The notes under the pieces were generated by a model. It did no database searches. It saw nothing but the letters and a program-made list of their open reading frames with translations, and was not told where the DNA came from. From Arthrobotrys musiformis (taxonomy: Eukaryota > Ascomycota > Orbiliomycetes > Orbiliales > Orbiliaceae), in assembly GCA_036971715.1 (NCBI GenBank), contig JAVHJL010000004.1, positions 930,001-994,000 of the forward strand: DNA of 64,000 nt. Reading direction: 5' to 3'. Made by a program: the position numbers and the translations under genes. Shown here one piece after another: positions 1 through 11,364 of this stretch. The first letter of the stretch is position 1. Each line of letters begins with the position of its first letter.

Positions 1-867
1 TTCGTCGAGTCGTTGCATTGGGTGCTTTCGGGAAGTCATGAAGGGTGAGTTGATACGGAAGGTGTCATCGTCAACGGAATGGAGGGGAACCCTCCAAGCA
101 TTGAGAGCTGTGAGTAGAGTTTCGCCGACTTTACCATGGACGAAGTGGTCTACGCTAACATCATAGGCAGTCATGTGGTAATCGCGAAGGACGGGAGACT
201 TCCTAACAGTTTCCGCCATCGCAGTAATCACCAGACGTTCCCATTGAGCAGCGGTTATCATGTTACTACTCAGAAAGTGTTGGAAGAAGAGCCAACCACC
301 ACGGATCTCTTTGATCATGTCTTGGAGGACTTGATGCTCCTCGACGAGGAGCTTCCTGGCGCGCTCTTCCCAGACAGGAGAGGCGTGTCCAAGGTTTTGT
401 AGGTAGGCAAGGACCCTAGCTTTATCGTTGGGAGGATCGGTGCCAACGTATTTGAGGAGGCCGGTGATGATGACTTCGTGGATACGGCCCATGACATGGC
501 GATACTGGGAAGCCTGGGTATCCTCTTCGTCATCAAGGAAATCACCGATGTACTTAATATTCTCAGGGTGTTCGTTATGAGGAGGGAGGGGTTTCTCTCG
601 TCTTGTTGGAGGGATATCGTTAACTAGGGGAGACGCGGCGCGGAGACGGACAAGCTCGATAAGTTCCACAGCATGCTTAGGATCGTCAATGTACAAGACA
701 CTGAGTTCACCAAAAGCAGGAAGCAGGGAGTTACTGAGCTTGAGCTTATTGTTCAGCTCGTAGCCGGGAGGGAGATACATAAGCACTACATCATCGGCAA
801 TCCTTTTCGTCTTAGGGCGGGTGCCACCTTCAGCCCTGGCGATGATTAGTTGTTGGAGGCCGGTCAT
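1..867 (-). CDS. Unrecognised protein, C-terminus cut by window edge
   Basis: An uninterrupted minus-strand reading frame runs from an ATG at 867 to the window edge (289 residues, no stop seen), so the gene continues to the left. The start is the first ATG of the frame, beginning MTGLQQLIIARAEGG. The protein is soluble-looking, with no signal peptide or membrane segment; there is a hydrophobic-acidic stretch (about residues 50-65) and an acidic patch DDEED near residue 110. A probably helical part follows, with Trp residues around WEERARKLL and GGWLFFQHF. I do not recognise the family. Codon use and frame length support a real gene. Its upstream region is shared with the divergent gene at 1667. 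Confidence 0.7.
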   Translation of the reverse strand, partial: MTGLQQLIIARAEGGTRPKTKRIADDVVLMYLPPGYELNNKLKLSNSLLPAFGELSVLYIDDPKHAVELIELVRLRAASPLVNDIPPTRREKPLPPHNEHPENIKYIGDFLDDEEDTQASQYRHVMGRIHEVIITGLLKYVGTDPPNDKARVLAYLQNLGHASPVWEERARKLLVEEHQVLQDMIKEIRGGWLFFQHFLSSNMITAAQWERLVITAMAETVRKSPVLRDYHMTAYDVSVDHFVHGKVGETLLTALNAWRVPLHSVDDDTFRINSPFMTSRKHPMQRLDE

Positions 868-1666
868 TGTTGTTGGGGGATGATACAATCGCAGAGCAAG
901 CCAGGTGCTCGGGCGAAAGAAACAAGGTTGGTTCCTGCTAGGGAGCAATTAGCACTACCCGAAAGGCAATCACACGATCGAATCGCACGATAAAACGATG
1001 AATGAATACGGGGAAACATACCTTCTGAGGCTGGGAGAATAGGGTGTTGGAAGGTTAAAGGTTGATGGAGATGGAGATGGGAATGGTGATGGGAGCAGTG
1101 TTCTTTTTATATTTTTATATTGCTGAGAAGTCAGAGCAAAATTTATTTGTGGGGAAAGAAGGAAAGAGTTGCTGAAGAATTGTGAGGAGACTTATATAGT
1201 GGAAACTACAGGAAGGACGGAAAGCAGTCTCGGCGGAAGAGTATATACGTAGTTATATACGCCCTATGAGGCTTCTATGCACCGGTTGTTGTCATATCAC
1301 ACTTTGGGCCAGCTAAATTCACTCTGATATAAAAATTATATATCACAGGCTTTTAAGAGGTAGGAAGGCTGTATTTATTATTATGTATACCGACTTACCC
1401 ACCTAGTGTTTAGGTAGGTGCTTAGTTCTTAGATACCTTCTACTATGTAGGCAACTGCTATATCTATATACACTTTATACGTGTTGCTATAGTAGTCTTG
1501 ACCTATACGTCGTGAGACATGCATGTAGCAAAATACCACATGGCGTCCACGTGTAGATATTATATCAATATATTACATACAATGTACATGTATGTGAACA
1601 CCTAGGCGTGTTTACTTCTCTCCACCATCCCCAACATCCCAACGACCTCAATCACCCGCAATCGTC
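868..1666. other. Divergent intergenic/promoter region
   Basis: No gene is visible. The stretch separates two divergently transcribed genes and must hold both promoters. It becomes AT-rich from about 1080 (runs such as tttttatatttttatatt) and has several TATA-like runs between 1320 and 1580. No coding-like frame or clear repeat was found. Confidence 0.5.
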
Positions 1667-3148
1667 ATGGAAAGCCTCAATACAGGCACGTATGTCAGTG
1701 AAAACGCCGGGTTTCAGCTCGAAGAGGCTACATGCGATGCCGACGCGGACACCGTTACAACTAGTAGCGAATCAAAACCATTACAAGCAACATTGGACGG
1801 GCGTAAATGGTCCGCACCATCGCCTCCTCGAACCAGCATCATGTCCACCATTTTACTACCCGACATGTTGGCGACGCCTGAAAATTACGAGTCCATCCGG
1901 GAGTTCTTACCAGAGCCCCTACAGGACATAATACATTTCTCGGACCATAATACTTGGTGGGTTGATGGTTACGAGGTTCCACACGACCTTACAATACCCA
2001 TCCAAATTGCACAACGGGTGGTACTCGTTAGAGGGTGGACATCGATGTTCAACTTTAACCTCATTGACGACCCCCTCCCAGGTTACACAACCGCCCAGCT
2101 CATAGAAGACGACCGTGTGGACAAGGTACTAGCTGAGTGTGGCGCCAAAGCATTCCTTTTCCTTATGAGTGGTGTGGTTCTCCTGCTCTACGACTCCTAT
2201 CTCCAAATCAAATGGAATTTCGAGAATATTCCGCCATACATCGCAGGCTATTCGACGGCTCCAACCATCGGAAATATAGTACCCACTCCGGATGGGCCCA
2301 GCATAGGCCGAAGTGTCCAGCTGGAACACCAAAGAACTTCGTCGGCTTGTGTGGGGGTGACCGTTCGTCGAAAATCCGACGGTCAACTTTTTAATACAAT
2401 TCCAACCCATCTTCCGCATATGGGTTTTATAAAAGACCGTTGGATGCCCAGGAAACTTCTGGACTATTTCCTGCCACGGCCGGTACCTGTAGAGTCATTT
2501 GGTCAAATATCCTATAGGTCTGGGAGTAAATCTCAGGTCGTGCGTGACGTTTCCGCGACCTTTGATACAGAATTAACGACACAAAATTTCCCTACCAACT
2601 ACTCGCACGACCTCTCGCTAATAGCGACTGATACGGCGCTGGATTCGGGTGGAAGATGGTTGAAATGGAGCTCGCAAGAGTCTCCCCCATTCGGAAAACT
2701 CGCCCGGCTTCTAAATTTAAGTCACCCTCGGACGGGAATCTCTGCCCCTCAGCATTGGAGCGTTGGAGTAGGACTAGCTTTGTGCAGGAGGAAGAGGACC
2801 TCCGCGCTAGCGTTGGGCTCGCCTCCGGTGACTGAGGATGGTTTTCCGCTTTTTTTTCGTTCTTGGCTCTGGAGGGCGGGAGCCGGGGGAGAGGGAAAGC
2901 TCCCACTCAGCCCTCTGGCCGGACTTTCAGGGTCGGCCATTGGCTTATATGAGCAACATAAAACCTGGGGGGTGATTGGCTTCCAGAATTTCGAAGTGAG
3001 GGATCTGGAAACCGATACCGATAATACGTATTTTGGTGCGGAAGAGGTGGAGAAAAGAATGAGGAAAGGCCTGATTGGATTCCACGGAAGTTTGATTCTT
3101 CCAAAGGAGCTGAAGCAGGATTATGAAATCGCCAACCCTTCATTATAG
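1667..3148 (+). CDS. Trypsin-like (PA clan) serine protease-like protein
   Basis: This is a single-exon frame of 493 residues starting at ATG 1667 (MESLNTGTY). The first half is unrecognised. The second half has the layout of a chymotrypsin-fold protease: a small hydrophobic strand CVGVTVRR, then THLPH with a candidate catalytic His at about residue 248, HDLSLI with a candidate Asp at about 315, and GLSGSAIG with a candidate nucleophile Ser at about 421 (compare GDSGG), followed by GVIGFQNF. I recall similar fungal hypothetical proteins with the HDLSLI and GLSGS pair. There is no signal peptide, so an intracellular location is likely. Activity and substrate are unknown. The stretch around residues 340-390 (2690-2830) looks less conserved and might hide an unspliced intron or decay. 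Confidence 0.6.
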   Translation: MESLNTGTYVSENAGFQLEEATCDADADTVTTSSESKPLQATLDGRKWSAPSPPRTSIMSTILLPDMLATPENYESIREFLPEPLQDIIHFSDHNTWWVDGYEVPHDLTIPIQIAQRVVLVRGWTSMFNFNLIDDPLPGYTTAQLIEDDRVDKVLAECGAKAFLFLMSGVVLLLYDSYLQIKWNFENIPPYIAGYSTAPTIGNIVPTPDGPSIGRSVQLEHQRTSSACVGVTVRRKSDGQLFNTIPTHLPHMGFIKDRWMPRKLLDYFLPRPVPVESFGQISYRSGSKSQVVRDVSATFDTELTTQNFPTNYSHDLSLIATDTALDSGGRWLKWSSQESPPFGKLARLLNLSHPRTGISAPQHWSVGVGLALCRRKRTSALALGSPPVTEDGFPLFFRSWLWRAGAGGEGKLPLSPLAGLSGSAIGLYEQHKTWGVIGFQNFEVRDLETDTDNTYFGAEEVEKRMRKGLIGFHGSLILPKELKQDYEIANPSL

Positions 3149-4037
3149 CTATTCACTGTGATAAAATACAATTACGAGCGTCCCGTTTTTAAATTTTCGT
3201 TCGACCCAAGCGTGCAACTCAGGACACTGAAGCGGAACTAATTGGCCATGAGTTTGCATGTGCGAGCTAGTCTGCTTTCCTCTAGAGATAAAAATGCATA
3301 TATATTGATTTGATTTGTGGCTGATTGATAAACCCCACATGGGAAGCCGTCTTCTGGAAGCCCATGGCCTATCCTCTATCCTAGCTTTAAATCTAGACTT
3401 TGCATAAGGCACGGCTGGAAGGGGCGGACTCCCTAGTATTCTATTTTTCACATTAATGTCTGCCAATATGCGTCCCTACCTAGTCTTCATGAATTCGTTC
3501 ACGAATGAGACCGGAATGAGATGTGTTGCTGCGTTGCTGCGTTGCGATGTTGCAGGCGGCCCAAAGGGGACTGGCGCAGGACGAGCAGCATTATTTCGCG
3601 CAGGCCGACCAGGCCCCGTGTTTGAGCCAGCCAATCAGCTGCCGCGCGCCGAGTTGCGGTCCAACCCAGCCAACCAGCCTCCATCTCCGTCTCCAAGCCC
3701 ATGTTGCCCCTTCGAATCTTTTCCCCCGTTCCGACTTACATATCAACCACCACCATTAGCTCCTGTCATCATCATCATCATCATCACAAACATCAACATC
3801 AACATCAACACCAACCACCAACCACCAACCATCACCATCACCACTGTACACCATCACACACACACACACACCATCGTCAAGCTTCATCACAACAGTCTCC
3901 TTCTCCGGGGACGCGACTAGCCTGTCCTGAGAGATTTCTTCGGCTTCTCCATCCACCATATCTCTCTCGCTATCCTTAGCTTCTACTTCATTCTCTCTTC
4001 GGATAGCCTGCGTAAGCGGTGCTGAGGCTCCTGACCG
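3149..4037. other. Spacer and 5' leader of the KH-protein gene
   Basis: Open frames here look like noise. The right half (from about 3640) is pyrimidine-rich, as expected for the promoter and 5' leader of the gene starting at 4038, and it contains the microsatellites listed separately. Confidence 0.5.
3766..3871. repeat. Compound microsatellite (ATC)n, (AACATC)n, (CA)n
   Basis: An ATC trinucleotide run (3766-3786) is followed by repeated aacatc units to about 3815, an ACCA-rich stretch, and a CA dinucleotide run (about 3855-3871). It lies roughly 170-270 bases before the start codon of the KH-domain gene, probably in its 5' leader or promoter. Confidence 0.8.
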
Positions 4038-6341
4038 ATGGCTGATCCAAATAATGTTGCCGCTCTCCTAGCTGCTCTTAGTATGTCCCCCTCTTCGTCT
4101 ATCTCTGACCTTAGGGACTTCCAAGCCCTCTTGGCTGTATGCATCTAGAACTAACAACAGCCTCTTCCCAAACCAATAGCAAACCAGCAGCAGCAGCGCG
4201 GAGCCGGTGTTCAGACGCCTCAAACACTTCTTGCCAATCTACAACAACAGCAACAGTCATCTGCCCAACCGCCTGCAAATGCAAATACCCTTGCTGCCCT
4301 GCAGTCGCTTCTGGCAAATGTCCAGCAATCCGGTGCCCCTCCAGGGGGTGCTGCTCCCCCCCAGGGAAATTTCTCCCTCCCCCAGCCTACTGGATCGGGT
4401 GCTTTAGACCTCTCCAATATCCGCCCGTCAAACTCTGGTTCTGCACTCCAAGATGCGATCGCTAAGGCTAGGAACTTCGCGTCTGAACGTGGTATCCAAC
4501 CTGGTGCCTACCAGCGTATGTACCTACCCGTCCCGTTCTCACTATTCTTCTCAGGGACCGGCTGACTAACCCTCTTTATAGAACCTAGTGGTCCTCGGGA
4601 CTTTGATCGAGGTGGCGGTGGTGGCAACGGTCGACCATACAACCAGGATGCTAGGTCTCGCTCGAGATCCCCCGGCCGTGGCAGCAACTACGGCGGAGGG
4701 GGTGGTGGTGGTGGCTCCCGTGACGGCAACTTCAACCCTAATCCATACCGGGACGAGCGTCGAGGACGGAACCAGTACAACTCCCCTCGCCCCCGAGACC
4801 GGTCTTTCAGTCCTCAGAACCGCAACCGCCGGAACTCCCCACGTGGCTACCGGGAACGCTCTCCTCAAGGTGAAGGCAACATTACTGATCACATGATGAT
4901 TGACGCGTCTCTAGTGGGCCTGATTATTGGTCGCCGTGGCGAAACGCTCAAGAGGGTGGAGGAAATGAGCGGTGCTAGGGTGCAATTCGTCGCCGACAGC
5001 AGAGGAGAGCCCGAACGTGTTTGCAACATCACCGGCCCCAGAGCAGCCGTTCAATCCGCCAGGCAACAGATCCAGACAATCATATCCGAGAATAGTGCTA
5101 GCAGCATCCGTGACGATCACAGGCGAAACAACTACCACGGCCATGGACACGGCCATGGTAAGCACGGCGGAGGTCACGGTGGTGGGGGCGGTGGAGGCGG
5201 CCAAGGCGGCCACAGTGGAGGTGGTGGCGGTGGAGGTGGCCCTAGTGGCCCTAGCGGGTCTGGGAGACAAGATCCTGCGCACCACCCTGTCCTCAAAGAG
5301 GGCGGTAAGTTGGCCAAACCCCAAATTGATGTTCCGGAACCTAATGTTCTCCTTAGAAAACAGCATGCAGATTATGGTCCCCGACAAAACTGTTGGCCTC
5401 ATCATCGGCCGTCGCGGAGAAACCATTCAGGATCTCCAAGACAGGTCGGGATGCCACATTAACATTGTCGGCGAGAGTAAATCGGTCAATGGATTTAGAC
5501 CCGTCAATCTTATCGGTACAACCGAAGCAGCGATGCGTGCCAAAGCTTTGATCATGGAAATCGTAGAGTCTGACGTCCGTCCCGGCCCCGGTGGCCCTGC
5601 ACCCCAAGGAGGTGGCGGTCAAGGAGGTGGTGGCGGCGGCGGCGGCGGCGGAGGTCGCCAACAAGGAGGTGGGTATGGTGGTAATCAAGGTGGGGATAAG
5701 AGTGGTGAGACTATTCGTGTTCCGATCGATGCCGTCGGTATGATCATAGGAAAAGGTCAGTGCACTCTGGTTTTATCGGTTGGGTTGGTATTAACTTGCT
5801 ACAGGAGGTGAAACGATCAAAGAAATGCAAAATACGACAGGCTGCCGTATCAATGTCCTGAGCCAACAGACCTCAGATGGTGAGCGTGAGATTTCATTAT
5901 CTGGCCCTCCAGACGCTATCGCTCGTGCCAAAGCAGCCATCGACGAGAAAGTTGAGACAGCAGTAAGTATTTCCCTATGTCCTCATGCAAAGGATGGAAC
6001 TGATATAATTCTTCTTGCAGCGTCGCCAAGGCCAATTGAAAGGGTCTGATGTGAATTCTTCGGGTGGCCAGGCCGTCCCCGCTAGCGTTGACCCGCAAGC
6101 CTACCAGCAGGCACTCAGTGCCTATGCGCAAGCGGCTGCGGCTGCAGGTGGTGCTGGCGGTGCTGCGGGCGTGCCACCACAAACCGGATCTACTGACCCT
6201 GCGAATGATCCCTACCAGGCTTACGGTGGGTACCAAGCGTATGCCCAAACATATGCACAAATGTACTATGCCGCCATCGCAGCCCAACAACAGCAGCAAC
6301 AGAACCAGCAACCAGGCGGGCCCGGTGCCCCTGGGACATGA
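4038..6341 (+). CDS. FUBP-like RNA-binding protein with three KH domains
   Basis: Six exons: 4038-4080, 4180-4515, 4582-5304, 5357-5755, 5805-5962, 6021-6341 (659 residues, frame kept throughout). Order: a Gln/Ala-rich N-terminus (QQQQRGAG); an RG/RS/Gly-rich segment; KH1 with VGLIIGRRGETLKRV; a long Gly/His linker; KH2 with VGLIIGRRGETIQDL; a Gly linker; KH3 with VGMIIGKGGETIKEM; then a C-terminal Tyr/Ala/Gln region (YQAYGGYQAYAQ) resembling the FUBP tyrosine-rich motifs. The GxxG loops (GRRG, GRRG, GKGG) needed for single-stranded nucleic-acid contact are intact. The last intron but one falls inside the third GxxG loop. The family binds single-stranded RNA or DNA in transcription, splicing or mRNA control; the exact role here is inferred. 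Confidence 0.9.
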
Positions 6342-7692
6342 CCCCCGCCCTTGTCGAGCCGTATGCCACAATGACCGTATTCGCCATGATGAACATCGCA
6401 TGATAAGAACACAGTGAATCGCCATAAGACTGAGAAAACAATAACCGACAATCCTTGCGTGCGTGGATATTCGCCTTTTATGACGACGCCTTTGCCATTC
6501 TTACTTGACCTGGATGATTACATACGCATATTTCAACCTTTAGCAATGACCGGTGCATTCAGGATATGCTTCTTGCTGGTGACTACCCTTTTTTTCTTTC
6601 CGACAACAACAAAATGCTGCTATTTGACACGAGGAGTCCGACTATGACCCACCATTGATGCGAGAACATGCCTCTTAATTCTCTTGAGCATGAAACAACC
6701 GATTGACAACCAATCTCGCGACTGCCTTTCTACTTTCTTATCCTTTTTTATCCCCCCTTTTTTCGGTATTACGGCGTGATCTAAAGTGGATTTTTGACGG
6801 CTTTTTTTTATACTCTCTCATTCGATATTTTTGGTTCCCGACTTGATGCTGAGTGCGGATTCGTATGCGAACGTTTCGTGATACGTCGTCCCTCTGAGCC
6901 AACTCTAGAGCGATCAAGTATATGGTGCTCTGGAATCATGACTGGGCGACTAGATCAGATATTTCGAGTGCAGGCCGATATTGGGCGAGGGTCATTAGGT
7001 GATATTTGGTGAAGAAAAAAACACATGAAAATGCTTAATTAACCGTGCATGGTGTCCCCTTATTGGCCAACTAACATTAACATACAATCCCATATGCATT
7101 TCTATCGTCATCATCGTTCATATATGCCTGTCGCCTGGGCTCCGAGGCTAACCTGTCCACCACTGCATCACATACGCACACCCACCCACATAAGCCCGCG
7201 CTCCAGTTGCTTTTTTTCCCCTCTTTTTTCTTTTTTTAGTTTTACCTCGTATTGTTCTTCCCTTCTATTTGCCCTGCCCTTTTATATCCTTCTGTCTGGG
7301 TCCTTTTTGTTCGGGATTTCTCTTGTTTTCTTTCTTGATTTCCAGTCGTATGCTTCCCAATTGTAACTGTATTATAGTGTGACATTAAGTATCCGTAAAA
7401 GTACCAGAACTGCTAGCTTGATTCGACTGTAGTTTTATAGTTTTATACCGTTAAACATAGACCATAATTTATCCCCTTCGCACGCTTCGATATCAGATCC
7501 CATCAATATTACAACGTGCCCCGCAGTGGTGGGGCTTGCGTCTTTTTGCGGCCCCGCCATCTGTGTGATAAATCCAACACGTCTTCCCGCGATATCGGTT
7601 AACTAGCTTTTGGAACAAAAACTCGATACCCGAAAAAGACTTCAATTGGACGTTTCTTCACCGACCAGCCTGGACAATCGATTCATTCCGTG
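6342..7692. other. Spacer, 3' UTR and MSF1 promoter
   Basis: No convincing gene was found in these 1.35 kb. T-rich and pyrimidine-rich runs (6580-6830, 7200-7330) are typical of fungal UTRs and promoters. The ORFs present are short, overlapping and low in coding character. Confidence 0.5.
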
Positions 7693-9308
7693 ATGCAGGC
7701 ATCGCGCAGCTTCACGCCTCTCTTCGGCCGTCGGATTGTCCGACAGGCTTTGTGCCCATCTCGACCTGCGGCGCGGATAGCACGCTTCTACGCCCCGCGC
7801 GGGTTTCATGCTACCGCTGCTTCCAGCTCATCTTCGCAACGTACGTGAGTACACTCTTTTTTTGGCCGTTTTGTACCAATTGATGTATATTCTAATATAT
7901 CACGGCATCCATAGTCCCTGAACTACCGAACACCCTCACGCTGGCGAATATAACCCACAATACAGACGCACACACCAACATCCCGCCCACGCTCCTCCAA
8001 TACCTCACCCGAAACCTGCACCTAACCCCTCACCACCCCATCTCCAACACCAGAAAAATAATCGAATCGCTGTTCCCGCCGGAGACATTCGCGCGGTATA
8101 ATACCCTCCCACCCGTCGTCACCGTAGCGCAGAACTTCGATTGCCTGGGGTTTCCGGAGGATCATGTGGGGAGGAGTAGGAGTGATACGTATTATGTGAA
8201 TAAATATACGGTGTTGAGGACGCATACCTCCGCTCATCAGGCTGAGAAGTTTAGGAGTATGAGGGGGGAAGGGAAGGATGGGTATTTAATCTCTGCGGAT
8301 GTTTATAGACGGGATGCGATTGATAAGTCGCATTATCCGGTATTTCATCAGATGGAGGGGGCTAGGGTTTTTGAGAGGGGTGGGAGGAGTAGTGCGGAGG
8401 TTGTGGAGGAGGTATTGAGGGATCTTGAGGGGATGGGGGAGGCGAATGTGGAGGTTGTGGAGAGTTGTCCGCTTTTTGAGGAGGGGAATGGGGTGCAGAT
8501 TGCGAAGGGGCATTCGGTTGAGGAGGCTGAAGCTGTTGGCAGGCATTTGAGGCGGCAGTTGGAGCTTGTGGTGTCGAAGGTGTTCAGTGAGGCGGCGTTA
8601 GCTGCTGGGAAGACTGTTGGGGAGAAGGTGAAAGTTCGGTGGGTGTCGGCTTATTTCCCGTTTACTTCGCCGTCTTATGAGCTGGAGGTTTTGTGGAACG
8701 GGGAGTGGTTGGAGATACTAGGGTGTGGGGTTATTCGTCAGGATTTATTGGACTATGCGGGGAGGAAGGATAGTATCGGGTGGGCGTTCGGGTTAGGGAT
8801 CGAAAGGATTGCTATGTTGATGTATGGCATTCCGGATATTCGGTTGTTTTGGAGTCAGGATGAGAGGTTTACGGGACAGTTTAAGGAAGGGGTTGCGAAG
8901 AGATTCGAGGCGTTCAGCAAGTATCCACAATGCTTCAAGGATGTGGCGTTTTGGGTTAGCGGTGAAGGAAGAGGAGCGGCTGCTGCGGGGGGTGCTGGGG
9001 TTGCAGCAGGAGGGGAGGAGTTCCATGAGAATGACTTTATGGAGTTGGTGAGGGGTGTCGGCGGAGATCTGGTCGAGGATGTCAAATTGGTATGTTTTGC
9101 TCGTATAATTCTTTAGAAGCGAAGGATACTAATGGGGGTAATGGGGTAGATTGACGAATTCACACATCCAAAGACGGGAAGGAAGTCAATGTGCTACCGC
9201 ATAAACTACCGCTCCCTCGAACGAACGCTCACGAACGAAGAAGTCGACGAGTTACAAGCCAAGGTCCGCTCCCAGCTTGAAGAGAAGATGGGCGTCCAAC
9301 TACGATAA
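7693..9308 (+). CDS. MSF1: Mitochondrial phenylalanyl-tRNA synthetase
   Basis: Three exons, 7693-7840, 7915-9089 and 9150-9308, encode 493 residues. The enzyme charges mitochondrial tRNA-Phe. The N-terminus (MQASRSFTPLFGRRIVRQ, Arg-rich, no acid) is a mitochondrial targeting sequence. The class II core shows motif 2-type sequence YPVFHQMEGARVF, the phenylalanine-pocket region WVSAYFPFTSPSYELEV, and motif 3 IGWAFGLGIERIAMLMYGI. The C-terminal FDX-ACB (tRNA anticodon-binding) domain starts at SKYPQCFKDVAFW and ends DEFTHPKTGRKSMCYRINY. A Gly/Ala-rich insertion (about residues 390-410) interrupts the FDX-ACB domain after its first strand, a likely lineage-specific loop. The first intron must use the gtacgt donor at 7841; the gtgagt at 7845 would give a stop. 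It converges with MGE1. Confidence 0.95.
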
Positions 9309-9871
9309 ACCAATTATTCAAAAAGATTCTCCAATAACTGATGGCAAAGAGAAAAAATACTCTTGTTATTCCCCCCTGGTTTGTACCATGGTTGGTCGGT
9401 TTTGGTTTTTGTGGATAGTAATCTATGGTACAGGCAAGGTCAAGTACAAACTCCAACCTTTAGAAAGAAAATGTGGACTTTTTGGAGGGAAAAAACGCCA
9501 TTTAGAAGCTTTGTGGCTGCAGAGAGGAGGGTGGTGGGCAGGTAGAGAGGGCTTCCATGTACCTCTCCCCCGGTGAGATGTTTTGTTCTTTGTCTCCTTC
9601 TTCATGCCTGAAGAAGGGCCTTGGTTAGTAAGATAGGGAATATGTAAATAATATGTACAGTATAAGTAAAATAAATAAAATTATATACGGAATATGATCA
9701 ATTCCATTGACGAATCACCTTGGTGAGGAGAGCAAGGGCACCATATACTCGTAACACAGATTCTCCTTTCGAATCCATTCTTCGAGTAGATAGTAGTGCC
9801 CAGTTGTTTTGGTATTAGACAATCTCAGGAATCTCATCGACTTGCCCAGAGGAGGTGTTTGGGAAGACAAT
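9309..9871. other. Convergent 3' region between MSF1 and MGE1
   Basis: This is the space between two stop codons of convergent genes; it should hold both 3' UTRs. AT-rich with polyadenylation-like runs at 9640-9690. No gene seen. Confidence 0.5.
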
Positions 9872-10773
9872 TTAAGACCTAACAACACCAACTTGTGCCG
9901 CCTATAAAACATCTACTGTTAGCGTCTGCCAGTAACAACAGGGTATAAAAGAGAAAGGTGAACAACATACCCTCAAAACTCTGCCGTTCAGCGAAAATCC
10001 CTTGCTTTGAACATGGAAAACAGTGCCAGGCTCCTTTCCTTCCATGGGCGCCTCGAAGGTCGCCTCGTGCATGTTAGGATTGAACTTCTCGCCGATGGGA
10101 TCGAATCTCTCCAATCCATGTCTCTTAAGAGTACCCATCAGCACGGTCTCAATCATCTTCAATCCATCGTGAAGGTTCTTGAAGTCCTTGGCTGGATCGG
10201 CGGAAGTATTGCTTGGTTGTGCGGTCAATGCTCGGTCAAGGTTGTCGATAGACTCTAACAGATCCTTGGCGAATTTTTGGATGGCGAAGTCCTTGGCGGA
10301 TTTCACCTCACGGGCGGTACGGTCTTGCAGATTTCGGAAGTCGGCTACCGAACGGAGGTATTTGTCCTATTTTCTCACCAGGTATATGTTAGATGTCTTG
10401 GAGTATAAAATAAAGATGTTGGGGGGGTATACGTGCATACCTTCAAATCGGCGACTTCCTTAGCCTTAGATTCCAACTCTTTAGCATGAGCGGCAATAAT
10501 TTCCGCACTCACACCCTCAGACTTTGCACCGTCAGCAGTGGTAGTAGCAGAGGCATCAGCCGATTTCTCAGCAGCAGAAGCCTCGGTCGACGACCATCGT
10601 GACAGGACGGTGGCGTTTCGCCATTGTAAAGGAGTCGCCTGCGATCTTTGTAATATCTTTGAAGTGGAGGGTTGGACGGATAACGATAAAGAAGGAGTAC
10701 GGGCCGCTGCCGATGTTGTCAGAGAGGAGAACGGACGTGTCCGGGCTGGAGAGAGGAGGGTTCGGCGGAGCAT
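9872..10773 (-). CDS. MGE1: Mitochondrial GrpE nucleotide-exchange factor
   Basis: Three exons on the minus strand, 10773-10441, 10366-9971 and 9901-9872, encode 252 residues. GrpE-type proteins release ADP from mitochondrial Hsp70 (Ssc1) during matrix protein import and folding. The N-terminus (MLRRTLLSPARTRPFSS) is a mitochondrial presequence; an Ala/Ser-rich spacer follows. The long coiled coil includes KYLRSVADFRNLQDRTAREV and FAKDLLESIDNLDRAL. The beta domain has FDPIGEKFNPNMHEATFEA and ends in the family signature NGRVLRAAQVGVVRS. The last exon is only 30 bases and is supported by the conserved RAAQVGVV ending, which is split by the final intron. The length matches the fungal family. 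Confidence 0.95.
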
Positions 10774-11364
10774 GGTGGTTGAAAGTGGCGGTAGTGGTGG
10801 CGGGGGAGACTAGAGCGGTGGAAAGTATGGTCCTCGAAGAGAATGACAGTCAAGTAGTCCCTTGAGTATCCAGACACAGCAATTATCTGTGAGGGATGAC
10901 GGTGGTGATGATGATGTTGAGGTTGAGATTGAAGAGATCCGGATGGATAGGAGTAGATAGGTTGGAGTGAGTGGTCGTGTGGATGTTCCGAGGAAGTCTT
11001 TCTCTTTCTTTCCTCTTCTTTTTTTTTTTTTTTTTTTTCCTCGTCTTTCCTTCTTCAGAGCTCTTCTTAGCTCCTCGGAGACATCGCCGGCGCTTGGCGC
11101 GTTTATTTGCCTGCGCTAGCACATTGCAACAGCCTCAACACAGTATCTTCCCAACATCAATATTACAGCGGGGCATTTCAGTTTATCAAATTTGACAAGC
11201 TACATGCCAAATGGAAGGAAGACGGTTATTAAGTATTAGATACATGGGTGAGAGATATCGTGGTCAGGTGGCAGAAACAAATGTAATAACAGTGACATGG
11301 TCAAGATAGACGATATGATAGCCTTTAAATTAAGCAAAAGGAAGGAAAGGAAAGAGAGAAGCAT
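10774..11364. other. MGE1 promoter and spacer
   Basis: This stretch lies between the MGE1 start codon (upstream side) and the stop codon of the Clr5 gene. It contains an 18-base T run near 11021-11038, on the coding strand of MGE1 an A run. No gene found. Confidence 0.5.
11021..11038. repeat. Poly-T homopolymer run
   Basis: A run of about 18 T follows a CTTT-rich stretch, about 250 bases upstream of the MGE1 start. It may act as a poly(dA:dT) nucleosome-depleting promoter element, which is inference. Confidence 0.7.

Noticed and set aside
3456..3920. 154-codon ORF over the microsatellite region
   Set aside because: The translation is driven by trinucleotide and CA repeats (Ile, Thr, His runs); this is leader DNA of the KH gene.
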